From the NCBI RefSeq assembly GCF_041435115.1, contig NZ_CP108046.1, positions 6,572,001 to 6,636,000 on the forward strand: 64,000 bases of DNA, given 5' to 3'. Numbering within the stretch: position 1 is the first letter of the stretch; each line of letters opens with the position of its first letter. The notes beneath the pieces were generated by a model. That model did no database searches. It was not told where the DNA came from and saw only the letters and a program-made list of their open reading frames with translations. The position numbers were made by a program, and so were the translations under genes. Positions 27,903-36,879 of this stretch are shown here, piece after piece. The stretch comes from Streptomyces sp. NBC_00289. Its GTDB lineage: Bacteria; Actinomycetota; Actinomycetes; Streptomycetales; Streptomycetaceae.

Positions 27903-29823
27903 AGGACAGCGGACGGCCGAGCAGATGGACGGTCCGCAGGACGACCGCGGCGGACAGCACCAGCAGGTGGTAGCCGATCAGCGCGTACAGACCCGGTCCG
28001 CCGGCCGTCGCCGGACCCCCGTCCATGCCCAGCAGCTGTACGCCGAGGACCCCGAAGAAGATCCCGAACATCGCCAGCATCACCCGGCTGAGCAGGTCGC
28101 CGATCACCCGCCGGTCGCGCGCGTCCGCGAGCAGCCGTACGTTGACGCCGAGCCGCCCCTCCTCCAGGGCTCCGCCGATCCGGTTCAGGCGCCGGGGGAG
28201 GCGGCGCAGCACCGGCATCAGGGCGAGCAGTTCGTCACGTGCCGTGTCCCGCAGGGTCGCGGGCTCCAGCTGCCGGGCGAAGCGGGCCGCGGCGTACTCG
28301 CGCGAAGCGGCCAGGATGTCGAACCCCTCCGCCGTACGGCACAGCGTGCCCTCCAGCGTGGCCAGGGCCCGGAACACGGCCGCGATCTCGGGCGGGACGG
28401 CCAGCCGGAAGTCGGCCACGAGCCGGAACAGATCGGTGAACATCCGTACGTCGGGGGTCGCGCCCCGGCCCAGGTGGCGGCCGCTGAACTGGCCGAGCGC
28501 CCGCTGCAGCCGCTGCTCGTCCACCTCCTCGGGCCGGTCGGTGACCTCCAGCAGCGCGTCGTGGAGCGCGGCCGGGTCACCCCGGTCCACGGCGACGAAC
28601 AACCCCGCCATGGCGGCCCGCAGCCCGGCGTCCAGCCGGCCCACCGAGCCGAAGTCGAGCAGTGCCGGACTGCCGTCGGGCAGGACCAGGATGTTGCCCG
28701 GGTGCGGATCGGCGTGGAAGACACCGTCGTACACGATCTGGTCGAGGAAGGCGGTGAGCAGGGTGTGCGCGAGCTTCCCGCCCTGGCCGGGGTCGGTGTC
28801 CCGGACCTGGCCGAGCGGCACCCCGTCGATCCGGCCGAGCACCAGCACCCGTTCGGTGCTCAGCTCCTCGTACAGCGCGGGCAGCGTCACGCTGTGGTCG
28901 CGACGCGCCTCGGCGGCCCGCCGTACGGCGGTCAGGTTGCGTGCTTCGGCCCGGAAGTCCAGCTCCTCGCGCAACGCCTCGGCGAACCCGTCGGCGAGCT
29001 CGGTCAGGCCGAGCCCGCGCCCCCACTCGGTGCGCCGCCGCAGGGTCCGCGCCAGCCGCGCGACGATGTCCAGGTCGCACTCCACGGCCTCACGGATGCC
29101 GGGCCGCTGCACCTTCACGACGACGCGGCTGCCGTCATGCAGTTCGGCGGCGTGCACCTGGGCGATGGAGGCGGCGGCGAGCGGCTCGCGTTCGAAGCGT
29201 GCGAACACCTCGGTGGGGGGCGCGCCAAGACTCTCCAGCAGTACGGCCTCCACCTGCGGCCAGGGAGCGGGCGGCACCCGGTCCTGCAGCCGGCTCAGCT
29301 CAGTGACGTACGGCTCGGGCAGCAGATCGCGCCGGGTGGACAGCACCTGGCCGAGCTTCACGAACGTGGTGCCGCCCGCCTGGAGCGCCCCGTGCAGCTC
29401 CCGGGCGAGCCGCTCGTGCCGCAGGCCGCCGCCGCTTCTGGTGCGGCCGGTCAGATACGGGCCGAGGCCGTGCCGGCCGAGCAGGGACACGATCTCGGAG
29501 TAGCGCCGGGCGCGGGCCAGCCGAGCCCGCACCGCCCGCGCCCGGGACAGCAGCCCCGGGCCGCCCGCCGGCAGCACCAGTTCGAGCACCACCAGACACA
29601 CCATCGCGGACAGCAGACCCGTCCCCAGCATCAGCGGGAACAGCGCGGCGCGCCGCGCTGGATCCTGCATCTGCCCGCCGAGCGTCGCGCCCGACACGGA
29701 GATCCCCACCACCGAGGCGACCGCGACCCGCAGCACCCCGGCGTTCACCCCGAGCAGCCGCCGCCCCAGCAGAGCCGGAAGCACCAGCACGACGATCCCA
29801 CCACCGACCCCGATCAACCACAT
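27901..29823 (-). CDS. AarF/UbiB-family atypical kinase
   Basis: The product is about 640 residues. N-terminal TM helices (about 1-25 and 50-95) precede the ABC1/UbiB kinase-like domain: the KxGQ motif KLGQVLSTRRDLLP, AxxAS-type loop LAAASIAQVHAAEL, invariant Lys in VVVKVQRPG, catalytic HADPHPGNILV and DFG in LLDFGSVG. Two further TM helices end the protein. The family supports isoprenoid-quinone synthesis or lipid homeostasis at the membrane. The start is uncertain: ATG 29823 lacks a ribosome site, and an in-frame TTG 12 codons earlier is possible. Confidence 0.88.
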   Translation of the reverse strand: MWLIGVGGGIVVLVLPALLGRRLLGVNAGVLRVAVASVVGISVSGATLGGQMQDPARRAALFPLMLGTGLLSAMVCLVVLELVLPAGGPGLLSRARAVRARLARARRYSEIVSLLGRHGLGPYLTGRTRSGGGLRHERLARELHGALQAGGTTFVKLGQVLSTRRDLLPEPYVTELSRLQDRVPPAPWPQVEAVLLESLGAPPTEVFARFEREPLAAASIAQVHAAELHDGSRVVVKVQRPGIREAVECDLDIVARLARTLRRRTEWGRGLGLTELADGFAEALREELDFRAEARNLTAVRRAAEARRDHSVTLPALYEELSTERVLVLGRIDGVPLGQVRDTDPGQGGKLAHTLLTAFLDQIVYDGVFHADPHPGNILVLPDGSPALLDFGSVGRLDAGLRAAMAGLFVAVDRGDPAALHDALLEVTDRPEEVDEQRLQRALGQFSGRHLGRGATPDVRMFTDLFRLVADFRLAVPPEIAAVFRALATLEGTLCRTAEGFDILAASREYAAARFARQLEPATLRDTARDELLALMPVLRRLPRRLNRIGGALEEGRLGVNVRLLADARDRRVIGDLLSRVMLAMFGIFFGVLGVQLLGMDGGPATAGGPGLYALIGYHLLVLSAAVVLRTVHLLGRPLS

Positions 29824-30306
29824 ACCGGGCAGCGTAATGAACAGCCGTGCCAAGAAGGGGAGTTGAACTCGACCCCCACCGGAGCCCGACTCGACAACGC
29901 GAGACCACCCGTGTGAATCAAGATCCACCGAATCCCTTGCGCTGTCGCCTCTACCCGGGGCGGAGCCCGCCACCGGCCTTCGGTCGCAGGACTGGACCCG
30001 GGCTCCGCGATCACGCGCGTCGGCGGGTGCGGACAACCCGCCCGGCATGCCCGCCATTCGTCCTGACCGTGTGTGACATGCCGCATGTGGCGTAATGGAC
30101 TCCTCGAGTTGGTTGGCCGCGTCACTCTGTGCGGGTTGATCACGGCCGTCTCGGGAGCTCGAATGTACGGACCAGGTGACGGGGCGAGCGCGCGCCGTGG
30201 CCGCCGGCGGATCCGCGGACGTCGGGGCGGGCGCTGGATCCGTGGCACGAGATGAGAAGGAAGACGGTGGCCGAGACTTTGAAGACGCCGGTGCGGGGGT
30301 TCGGCT
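29824..30306. other. Intergenic region between divergent genes
   Basis: 483 bp holding the promoters of the UbiB-like and SpoIIE-like genes. I see no convincing gene, RNA or repeat; base composition is somewhat more even than in the flanking genes. Confidence 0.5.
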
Positions 30307-31541
30307 GTGGCGGAAGGTGATGGGCGGCCCGACAAGGGCATGGTGGACCGGTCGGAAGGGTTCGGTGAGCGGCTGCTGGGGGTGCTGTTGGATCGGGCAC
30401 ACGAGATGCCGCCCCAGCTGATCGCCCCGCTGATCGCGGAAGAGGTGGCCAGGGTCGGCGGCCGCGACGTCTCGATCCTGCTGCAGGACTACGGCCAGTT
30501 GGTGCTGGTGCCGCTACCGGGTCGGCGGCTGATGGTCGGCGAGCCTGAGTCGATCGACGACTCTCCCGCAGGCAGGGCCTTCCTGTACGCGACCGTTGCC
30601 GAGGTGCCCCAGGCCGACGGCGTCCGGATGTATCTGCCCTTGCTGGACGGCAGCGACCAGGTGGGCGTGATGGCCCTCACCCTGGACACCGTCGTCGACG
30701 ACGACCGGCGGCTGCTGCGCAGACTCGCCGGCCTGGTCGCTGACTTGCTGGTCACCAAGCACAGCTACACCGATCAGTTCTTCCTCGCCCGGCGCCGCGA
30801 ACCGATGAGCGTGGCCGCGGAGATCCAGTGGTCCCTGCTGCCGCCGCTGGCGATGTCCACCCCGCAGGTCGCGGTGGCCGGAATCCTGGAGCCCGCCTAC
30901 AACGTCGCGGGCGACAGCTTCGACTACGCCCTCAACGAAGACATCCTGCACGTGGCCATGGTCGACGCGATGGGCCACGGCCTGGACGCCGCCACCATGG
31001 CGACCGTCGCCGTCGGGGCCTACCGGCACGCCAGACGTGCCGACGTCGGCCTGTCCGAGATCTACGCGTTCATGGACCGGGCCATCGCCAAGCAGTTCGG
31101 GCCCGACCACTTCGTCACCGCGCAGATGATGCGTCTGAACATCGCGACGGGTCACCTGCAGTGGGTCAACGCCGGCCACCCCGCGCCGCTGCTGATCCGC
31201 GACAGACGGGTCGTGCGCCAGTTGGCGGGCCCGACCACCTTGCCGGTCGGCTTCGGAGGTGAAGATCCCCGGATCAGCCGGCAGACGCTGCGACGCGGCG
31301 ACCGGGTGCTGTGCTTCACCGACGGCCTGATCGAGGAGCACGAGGCGGGCGAGGAACAGTTCGGTAGCTCATCCACTGGGTCAACCGCATCGAACAGGGG
31401 GAGATGGGAGTACGAGCGGTGGTGCGCTCACTCTCCCATGCCCTCAAGCGGCAACGGGGCGGCCGCACCAGCGACGACGCGACCCTCTTCCTGATCGAAT
31501 GGCGCGGGGGCGCAGTCGACCACCTCGCCGTCCTGGAGTGA
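30307..31541 (+). pseudogene. SpoIIE/PP2C-type phosphatase, one-base frameshift near the C-terminus
   Basis: It has a GAF-like N-terminal domain (about 1-140) and a PP2C SpoIIE domain: AEIQWSLLPP, GDSFDY, metal Asp in VDAMGHGLDAA, NAGHPAPLLI and CFTDGLIEEHEAGEEQFG. At about 31368 the frame is lost. The missing end (ELIHWVNRIEQGE and the metal-binding DDATLFLIEW) continues in the next frame to the stop at 31541. Restoring one G (GGTGAGCTC for GGTAGCTC) mends it. Unrepaired, translation runs to 31494 in a wrong frame without the last metal-binding Asp. Such enzymes dephosphorylate STAS anti-anti-sigma factors, and a STAS protein is encoded at 37538. It is either a true mutation or a sequencing error. 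Confidence 0.85.
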
Positions 31542-31775
31542 GCCGACAGCACGAGTGGGGAGAGTGGTTCCGGCGGCCTCCGGCCTCGGGGGCGGCCGAC
31601 GACGCGGGTTCGACGACGGCTTGCCCCGGTTGTTTCTCGCGGTCGGTGGGGTGTCGTAGGAGTGGGGACCGCTGCTCTCCGCAGCCTGTGCGGTGAGCCG
31701 GCTGATCACACGAGTGGCCGCAACGGTCAGAATCAGTAGGGCGCTGCAGGCCACGGCGGTGACCATGACGCTCAT
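31428..31775 (-). CDS. Small putative membrane protein coupled to DUF5994 gene
   Basis: This 115-residue frame has one predicted TM helix (about 3-22, VMVTAVACSALLILTVAAT) and a basic, Pro-rich tail. Its ATG overlaps the stop of the DUF5994 gene (ATGA), which is the main reason to believe in it. Its last 114 bp lie antisense to the end of the phosphatase gene, so either the real protein ends earlier in other strains or the overlap is regulatory. No family is recognised. Confidence 0.4.
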   Translation of the reverse strand: MSVMVTAVACSALLILTVAATRVISRLTAQAAESSGPHSYDTPPTARNNRGKPSSNPRRRPPPRPEAAGTTLPTRAVGSLQDGEVVDCAPAPFDQEEGRVVAGAAAPLPLEGMGE

Positions 31776-32347
31776 TTCGCCGAGACCAGGCGGCACGGCC
31801 GGGCGCCCGCTGCCCGGTAGGAGGAGGCGGCATCCCGGTCCTCCCAGGTGTCCTCGGAACCCCTGTCCCGGTCGGCATGGGAACTGTCGTGGAGAGCGTT
31901 TTCCGCTGCCATGAGCGCGCTCGCCGTCGTCGGAGGGCGGGCGCTGTCGCTTGCGGCGGCCATCAGGCGGGCGGCTGCGGGGGCGCTGGCCTCCGGTGGT
32001 ATCACCAGCAGGTTCCAACTGCCCGTGGTGTGGGACAGCAGCAGAATCTTGTGGGGGTCGAGCTCCGTCGTGAACCAACCGACTCTCACCCCCAGACCGT
32101 TGACGGAGACCTTGCTCGGGAGGGCGGGCCAGTACGTCGGGTTGACAGCGATCCGGGTGATCCGTCCGGACAACGGGTCCAGTACGTCGGCCAGAGCGGA
32201 GAGTTCGTGCGTCAGGTCCCGGGAGCGGGGCCACCAGGCACCGTCGAGCGGCCCTCGGGACGTGCTCACGGCTTTCAGTGCGAGGCGAGCGGTCGGAGCT
32301 CTGAACGGCACGATCCGCAGCGGGGGTTGGTCGGTGGTCGCGGACAT
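31772..32347 (-). CDS. DUF5994 family protein (copy 1)
   Basis: This 191-residue protein of an actinobacterial family of unknown function has a conserved core LDGAWWPRSRDLxxELxAL, a region GRITRIAVNPTYWP, and WNLLVIPPEA. It is clearly paralogous to the protein at 32516. The ATG at 32347 is chosen by alignment with that paralogue (both begin Met-x-Ala-Thr-Thr); a GTG 9 bp upstream is possible. It is expressed from a sigma-B-type promoter at 32439-32464. A general-stress role is inferred only from that. Confidence 0.8.
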   Translation of the reverse strand: MSATTDQPPLRIVPFRAPTARLALKAVSTSRGPLDGAWWPRSRDLTHELSALADVLDPLSGRITRIAVNPTYWPALPSKVSVNGLGVRVGWFTTELDPHKILLLSHTTGSWNLLVIPPEASAPAAARLMAAASDSARPPTTASALMAAENALHDSSHADRDRGSEDTWEDRDAASSYRAAGARPCRLVSAK

Positions 32348-32438
32348 CGCGCGCACCTGTCTCCCGGCCGCTGCTCGGGGCGCGGCCCGGTGTCGTCACT
32401 CGCCGAGAACGACACAGGCATGGCGGCCGGTGTGCGAA

Positions 32439-32464
32439 ATACTCTCGATGCCTCCACGCTACTC
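32439..32464 (-). promoter_or_regulatory. Sigma-B-type promoter of DUF5994 copy 1
   Basis: Minus strand: GAGT (32464-32461), 16 bp, GAGTAT (32444-32439). It aligns base for base with the promoter of the second DUF5994 gene, conserved over about 40 bp including the flanks, and fits the Streptomyces stress consensus GNNT-N16-GGGTAY except for one -10 base. Confidence 0.55.
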
Positions 32465-32515
32465 CCGCAGCGCGTCGAACGGGCCCCGGGCGAGGCGCCG
32501 GTATCCAGACCAGCG

Positions 32516-33118
32516 TCACATGCCTGCCGCCCGAATCGGCACCCGGCCGATGGCGGCCTCCGCGTGTGAAGAGGTGTGCCGGGCGTCGTGTCCGCCTTCG
32601 GAGTCCCAGACCGTTTCCCGGGCCGAGTCCCATGCGGCGGCCTCGTCGGCCGTGCCGAAGAGCACGGCCTCCTGGATCAGACCGCTCGCGGTGAGTTGTC
32701 GGGTGGGGTCGGTGGCTGTGGTCATCAGCCGGGCCGCCGTGACGGCGTCGGTCTCGGGCGGGATCACCAGCAGGTCCCAGCGGCCGGCGGTATAGGAGAG
32801 CAGCAGCAGCTTGTTCGGGTCCTGCTCGGCCTTGAACCAGCCGACCTTCACCACATGGCCCTGGACGGGAATGTTGCGGGGGATGACCGGCCAGAACGTG
32901 GGATTCACGGTGACGCGGGTGATCCGCCCCCACAGCGGGTCCAAAACCGCGGTGAGCGCGGGCAGTTCGGCCGTCAGGTCGCGGGAGCGCGGCCACCATG
33001 CGCCGTCGATCAGCGCGGGGGAAGTGCCGGGCGGCGCCAGCTGCAGCCGGAGAGGTGGTGGTGAAGAAGGGGAGATCCGGTCTTCGGCCGCGGGCTTGTC
33101 GAACGTGGTTGCGGTCAT
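32516..33118 (-). CDS. DUF5994 family protein (copy 2)
   Basis: This 200-residue protein is a paralogue of the 31772 product, with the same LIDGAWWPRSRDLTAELPAL, GRITRVTVNPTFWPVI and WDLLVIPPET segments; the C-terminal 40 residues are acidic/His-rich and diverge. Start ATG 33118. It is preceded by its own sigma-B-type promoter at 33207-33232. The pair looks like a local duplication that included the promoter. Confidence 0.8.
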   Translation of the reverse strand: MTATTFDKPAAEDRISPSSPPPLRLQLAPPGTSPALIDGAWWPRSRDLTAELPALTAVLDPLWGRITRVTVNPTFWPVIPRNIPVQGHVVKVGWFKAEQDPNKLLLLSYTAGRWDLLVIPPETDAVTAARLMTTATDPTRQLTASGLIQEAVLFGTADEAAAWDSARETVWDSEGGHDARHTSSHAEAAIGRVPIRAAGM

Positions 33119-33206
33119 CACGCGGACCCTGCCCCCGGGCCGGCCAGGACCGGCCCGGTGTCGTGAATCGCCGGGGACGGCACGGGCATCGAAGCCGGTG
33201 TACGAA

Positions 33207-33232
33207 GTACCCTCGGTATCTCCACGATACTC
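33207..33232 (-). promoter_or_regulatory. Sigma-B-type promoter of DUF5994 copy 2
   Basis: Minus strand: GAGT (33232-33229), 16 bp, GGGTAC (33212-33207), an exact match to GNNT-N16-GGGTAY. The flanks match the copy at 32439-32464. Confidence 0.65.
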
Positions 33233-33309
33233 CTGGACAGGGGTCGATGGCCGGTTGCCGTGGCGCGAGTTCCACGGCGTGCCGGGACATGGGTGCCCGT
33301 TGCCCGCCG

Positions 33310-33480
33310 TCAGCGGATGGAGTGACGGCCGGCGCGCCGGGACCATCGGACGGAGGCGACGGCCACGTCGGCCGCGAGAACCACGACGCCGATGACCAGC
33401 AGATATCCCAGACCCTCGGCCGCCACGCCGACGATTCCCAGGAAAACGGCCACGAGGACGAGGAGAAGGAAGAGCACCAT
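33310..33480 (-). CDS. Small hydrophobic membrane protein (56 aa)
   Basis: This 56-residue protein consists of two closely spaced hydrophobic helices (MVLFLLLVLVAVFLGIVGV and GYLLVIGVVVLAADVAVA) and a basic tail ending RRAGRHSIR. A good ribosome site, AAGGGAGG, precedes the ATG at 33480. Such hydrophobic mini-proteins are common in Streptomyces stress loci; their role is unknown. Confidence 0.7.
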   Translation of the reverse strand: MVLFLLLVLVAVFLGIVGVAAEGLGYLLVIGVVVLAADVAVASVRWSRRAGRHSIR

Positions 33481-33575
33481 CGCCTGAACGCCTCCCTTGG
33501 ACTGGACCGGACTGCGCTGGACCGGGCCGTACCGGACTCGGCCGTACCGGACCGGGTGGGACGGGGCGTGGACGC

Positions 33576-33932
33576 TCAGCGGCGCGCGAGTTGTCGTTCG
33601 CCCTTCCCGCCCGGCTGGTAGGGCATGCCGTAGTACTGGAAGATCCCCTTCTCCTGTTCAGCGGGCAGGATGTCGTCCGTGCCGATCGAAGGAGCCTTTC
33701 TCACCAGGCTCTTGGCGTAGGAGACCCTGAGGTAGCCCGGCCCGAGGATCGCCTCGTCGAGGGGGACGAAAACAAGGCGCTGGCGGGTGGGCAGTCCGGT
33801 TCGCACGGTGGCTGCGGCCGGTTCGTCGGTGGTGGTGTCCACATAGATCGCTTCGAGCACGCCGATCTTGCGCCCCTTCGCGTCCACGACATCATGGTCG
33901 CGCCACTCGCGGATATCGGCTGCCTGGATCAT
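33576..33932 (-). CDS. PRC-barrel domain protein
   Basis: This 118-residue protein has one PRC-barrel (about 8-75: REWRDHDVVDAKGRKIGVLEAIYVD), then a loop and the C-terminal KGIFQYYGMPYQPGG segment typical of actinobacterial stress-type PRC proteins. It has no membrane segment. The ATG follows GGAAGGGAGAGGGC. It lies among predicted stress genes. PRC barrels bind RNA, photosynthetic or other partners; the partner here is unknown. Confidence 0.85.
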   Translation of the reverse strand: MIQAADIREWRDHDVVDAKGRKIGVLEAIYVDTTTDEPAAATVRTGLPTRQRLVFVPLDEAILGPGYLRVSYAKSLVRKAPSIGTDDILPAEQEKGIFQYYGMPYQPGGKGERQLARR

Positions 33933-33978
33933 GCCCTCTCCCTTCCGGGCGCGACACCCTCACGAGGCATGAGCCAAC

Positions 33979-34004
33979 GGCTCCGGCGCAAACACGCCGG
34001 AGCC
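33979..34004. terminator. Hairpin upstream of the PRC-barrel gene
   Basis: A perfect 10-bp stem (GGCTCCGGCG at 33979-33988 with 33995-34004) has a 6-nt loop. It lies in the leader region of the leftward PRC-barrel gene, so it could be an attenuator, or a terminator for upstream transcription. The remainder of 34005-34451 shows no gene. Confidence 0.5.
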
Positions 34005-34451
34005 GCCCTTCCGGGCGGTCGCACGTGAGAGTGAACCAACCCATAACCAACCATACTGCGGCCCACGCGGCCGGGCGTGCCCCCGGCCGGAGAGAGAACT
34101 CCGTGACATCGCCGGACCTCCGGATGGCGGGAATCTCCTGGTTCCGCGGGGGCCGGGCGGAGCGGGTTGGGGGGATGCCTCGCCCGAATGATCCGGAGCG
34201 GCATGGCCCTACGCCGTGCTGCCAGTCAACGCCCGGCGCCCTCGCGTGTCAACGGTACTTGCGTATGGGGGAGTTCCTCCGGCGGGCCCTGGGGCTGCTG
34301 AGGGTGGAGGAGCCACGGTGAAGGTGTCCGTCGGTCGCCGTCGGCAGTCTTCGGGTAGAACCTGTCGGCAGCCTTCGGACAGGACTACGCTGTGCGGTGA
34401 GGCCCCAGTCCCCGGTACCGACGCTGTGTTTTGCTCCCGGGGAGGCGCGCT

Positions 34452-34721
34452 GTGTCCGTTCTGTATCTCGTCCTGATCGTGTTCTTGTTCGGCCTCGGTT
34501 TCCTCAACCCCATCTGGTGGGTCGCCGCGGCTGTGTTGGTCTTCGGAGCGACCCGTTACGGCCGCGGGGGCCGAGGCCGCGGCGGTGGATCCGACTTCGG
34601 TGAGTACCAGGACTACCGGGACCGCCGGGAGCGTCAGGACCGCTGGGATCGCCGCTACAGCCGTCAGCACCGAGAGCGCTGGAACCGCGAGGACCGGCGG
34701 GACCGCGAGCGCCACGGGTGA
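34452..34721 (+). CDS. Small membrane protein with Arg/Asp-rich tail
   Basis: This 89-residue protein has two adjacent hydrophobic helices (VLYLVLIVFLFGLGFLNPIWWVAAAVLVFGA) followed by a Gly/Arg linker and a highly charged tail of RRERQDRWDRRYSRQHRER type. The GTG at 34452 follows GGGGAGG. It is similar in design to stress-associated hydrophobic proteins of actinobacteria. The charged tail may bind nucleic acid or membranes; this is not shown. Confidence 0.65.
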   Translation: MSVLYLVLIVFLFGLGFLNPIWWVAAAVLVFGATRYGRGGRGRGGGSDFGEYQDYRDRRERQDRWDRRYSRQHRERWNREDRRDRERHG

Positions 34722-35234
34722 CCGACAAGTGTCGCCGGCGCCTCCTGTGAACGGTGGCCGGCCGCTGCTGCCAGGTCCGTTCCGAAACAGCGTCAAGACC
34801 GGAACGCGTACGGCATGCCCTGTTCCGCTCGTCGCGCATCTGCTCTACGGTCAGAGCAAGGCAGGCGGGACTGCGTTCGTGTCAGGAATCCACGCGATTG
34901 GCAAGTCCCCCGCTCAGGCTCCCAGCCCCCGAGTCGCAATCGAGGCCGGCCGGAGCCGCATCGCCGGAGAACGCGGCTCCAGCTTCCGTCCTCCTGGCGT
35001 TTTCCACTCGGGGTGCTCCCGCCACCCCGTCGCCGCGGAGGACAGCGCGCGACGACCCGATGGCCGGGGGGCCTCGCGTCCTCGCGACCACGGCCGTCGC
35101 CGAACACCATCGGCGGCGGCCGTCCGGTCCGGAACGCAGGTTCTGTGACTCGTAGCTCCTGGACCACCACAGCTCCTGGACCGCAGCCCGTGAACCGCAG
35201 CCAGGGCGGTGCTGCTGACCTGCGGCGACATCGG
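34722..35234. other. Intergenic, no gene supported
   Basis: 513 bp between two stop codons. Open frames exist on both strands but none has a ribosome site or recognisable content. A short direct repeat AGCTCCTGGACC occurs at about 35153 and 35171. Confidence 0.5.
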
Positions 35235-35951
35235 TCAGGACCTCAGGCCGGGGAGGGCGTCGGAGTCGTCGATGAACTCGCGGGCCAGGTCGGACAGGCG
35301 CCGGTTGTGAGCACGGGCGTAACCGCGCAGTGTGGTGAAGGCTTGTTCCATGTCGATGCCCCGGCGTTCGGCGAGTTTCCCCTTGGCCTGTTCGATCAGG
35401 ACGCGGCTGTTCAGCGCGTTCTGCAGTTGTTCGTTGAGGACGGTACTGCGGTGCGCGGTGCGCTGTTGCAGCAGGCTGATGGTGGCGACGTCGGCCAGGG
35501 CCTGGGCGAGCGGCGTGGCGTCCGGCTCGAAGGGGCCCGGGGCGGCGTGGAAGAGGTTGAGGGCCCCGACGACCTCGTCCCGTAGACGCATCGGCAGAGC
35601 CTGGACCGCCCCGAACCCGCTGCGGTGGGCCGCCGCGACAAAGCGTGGCCAGCGGTCGGACTCCTCGCTCAGGTTGGCCACGATGACCGGTGCGCCGGTG
35701 CGGAAGCAGTCCAGGCAGGGCCCTTCGTCGTTCTGCAGCTGGAAGAGCTCCAGGAGGCGTACCTGTTCGTCGGAGGCGGCCATGACGCGGAGTGCGCCGT
35801 CGCGGTCCGCGAGCAGCACGCCTGCGGCACTCGCGCCGAGCATGCCCACACAGCGGTCGGTCAGCAGGCGCAGGAAATCGATCAGGTCGAAGTCGGCGAC
35901 CAGGTTGTCCGCCAGCTCGACGAAGGTCTTGGCCAGGAGTCGCTTGTTCAT
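35235..35951 (-). CDS. GAF-ANTAR domain regulator (1)
   Basis: This 238-residue protein has a GAF sensor (about 15-160, with NDEGPCLDCFRTGAPV) and a C-terminal ANTAR RNA-binding domain (about 170-230, LIEQAKGKLAERRGIDMEQAFTTLRGYAR). ANTAR proteins act as antiterminators by binding paired hexanucleotide stem-loops in mRNA leaders. The ATG at 35951 is 8 bp after GGAGGG. It is the last gene of the leftward operon beginning with the STAS gene. Confidence 0.9.
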   Translation of the reverse strand: MNKRLLAKTFVELADNLVADFDLIDFLRLLTDRCVGMLGASAAGVLLADRDGALRVMAASDEQVRLLELFQLQNDEGPCLDCFRTGAPVIVANLSEESDRWPRFVAAAHRSGFGAVQALPMRLRDEVVGALNLFHAAPGPFEPDATPLAQALADVATISLLQQRTAHRSTVLNEQLQNALNSRVLIEQAKGKLAERRGIDMEQAFTTLRGYARAHNRRLSDLAREFIDDSDALPGLRS

Positions 35952-36108
35952 CGTGCACACCCTCCGTTGAGACTGATCCGGCCCGAATGAGGGGACGGGA
36001 GGCGCAACTCACTTCTTGTCCGGTTTCCCGGCGTGGTTCCTGGGCGCGGTTCTCGGGTTCGGTTCGCCGTCCGGATCGTCGGCTCGGCTTCCTGGCCCGG
36101 CAGAGGTC

Positions 36109-36879
36109 TCAGGCTTCATCGTCGGCCTGATCCGTGTCCGCGCGCGGGGAAAACGTGAGACGGCGGGCGACCACGTCGGCGGCCACCGCGGCGAGGCGGC
36201 GTCCTCTGGCGTAGGCGTGGGCGCGCAGGCGGACGAAGGCTTCTTCGGCACACACTCCGAGCTGGGCCGTGAGCATGCCCGTGGCCTGGTCGATCTCCGC
36301 GCGGTACGCGCCCAGGTCCTCGAAGCGACGGTCCGTCGACCGTCCGCCGGCCAGGTCCTCTTCCCCGTCGATCCGGGAGTCGAGCAGGACCAGAGTGGCG
36401 GTGTCGGCGAAAGCCAACGCGTCGGCCAGCTCCTCTGCGTCCAACTGGCCCGGGGCTTGGGAGTACAGGTCCAGAACTCCGGGGCTGATCGCCCCCATCT
36501 GCAGAGGGAAGGCGAAGACGGCGCGTGCCCCGGCTTCCAGGGCGGCGTCGGCGAACACGGACCAGCGGTGCTGCACTTGAGTGGCGAGCAGATCGGGCGT
36601 CAGTACCGCCGAGCCCTGTGTGAAGGCATCCACGCAAGGCCCCTCGCCCAAGGTGAGCTGGAGCTCCTCCAGCTGCTCGCTGACATCGTCGGTGCTGCAC
36701 AACGGATGGCTCGCCGCGGACTTTGACATCGCGGAAAGTCCGGCTCCGCCGACCGGCAGAGCGGCCGCGGCCGCGGTGCACACATCCACCACGCCGACCC
36801 GGGCACCCCGCCGGGCCGCCTGCTCGGCGACCAGTACCTGAATCCGGGACGACCGGCTGTCGGACCTCACCCGGGCCAC
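36109..36879 (-). CDS. GAF-ANTAR domain regulator (2)
   Basis: This 256-residue protein has the same architecture as the 35235 product (GAF with LGEGPCVDAFTQGSAV, ANTAR with IDQATGMLTAQLGVCAEEAFVRLRAHAYARGR), but the sequence is well diverged. It starts at GTG 36879, overlapping the end of the acetyltransferase-like gene by 13 bp. Two different ANTAR proteins in one operon suggests combined or heteromeric sensing. Confidence 0.9.
   Translation of the reverse strand: MARVRSDSRSSRIQVLVAEQAARRGARVGVVDVCTAAAAALPVGGAGLSAMSKSAASHPLCSTDDVSEQLEELQLTLGEGPCVDAFTQGSAVLTPDLLATQVQHRWSVFADAALEAGARAVFAFPLQMGAISPGVLDLYSQAPGQLDAEELADALAFADTATLVLLDSRIDGEEDLAGGRSTDRRFEDLGAYRAEIDQATGMLTAQLGVCAEEAFVRLRAHAYARGRRLAAVAADVVARRLTFSPRADTDQADDEA

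Noticed and set aside
36009..36251. 80-codon minus-strand frame after the second ANTAR gene
   Set aside because: Overlaps the ANTAR coding sequence in another frame, Pro/Arg-rich, no ribosome site.
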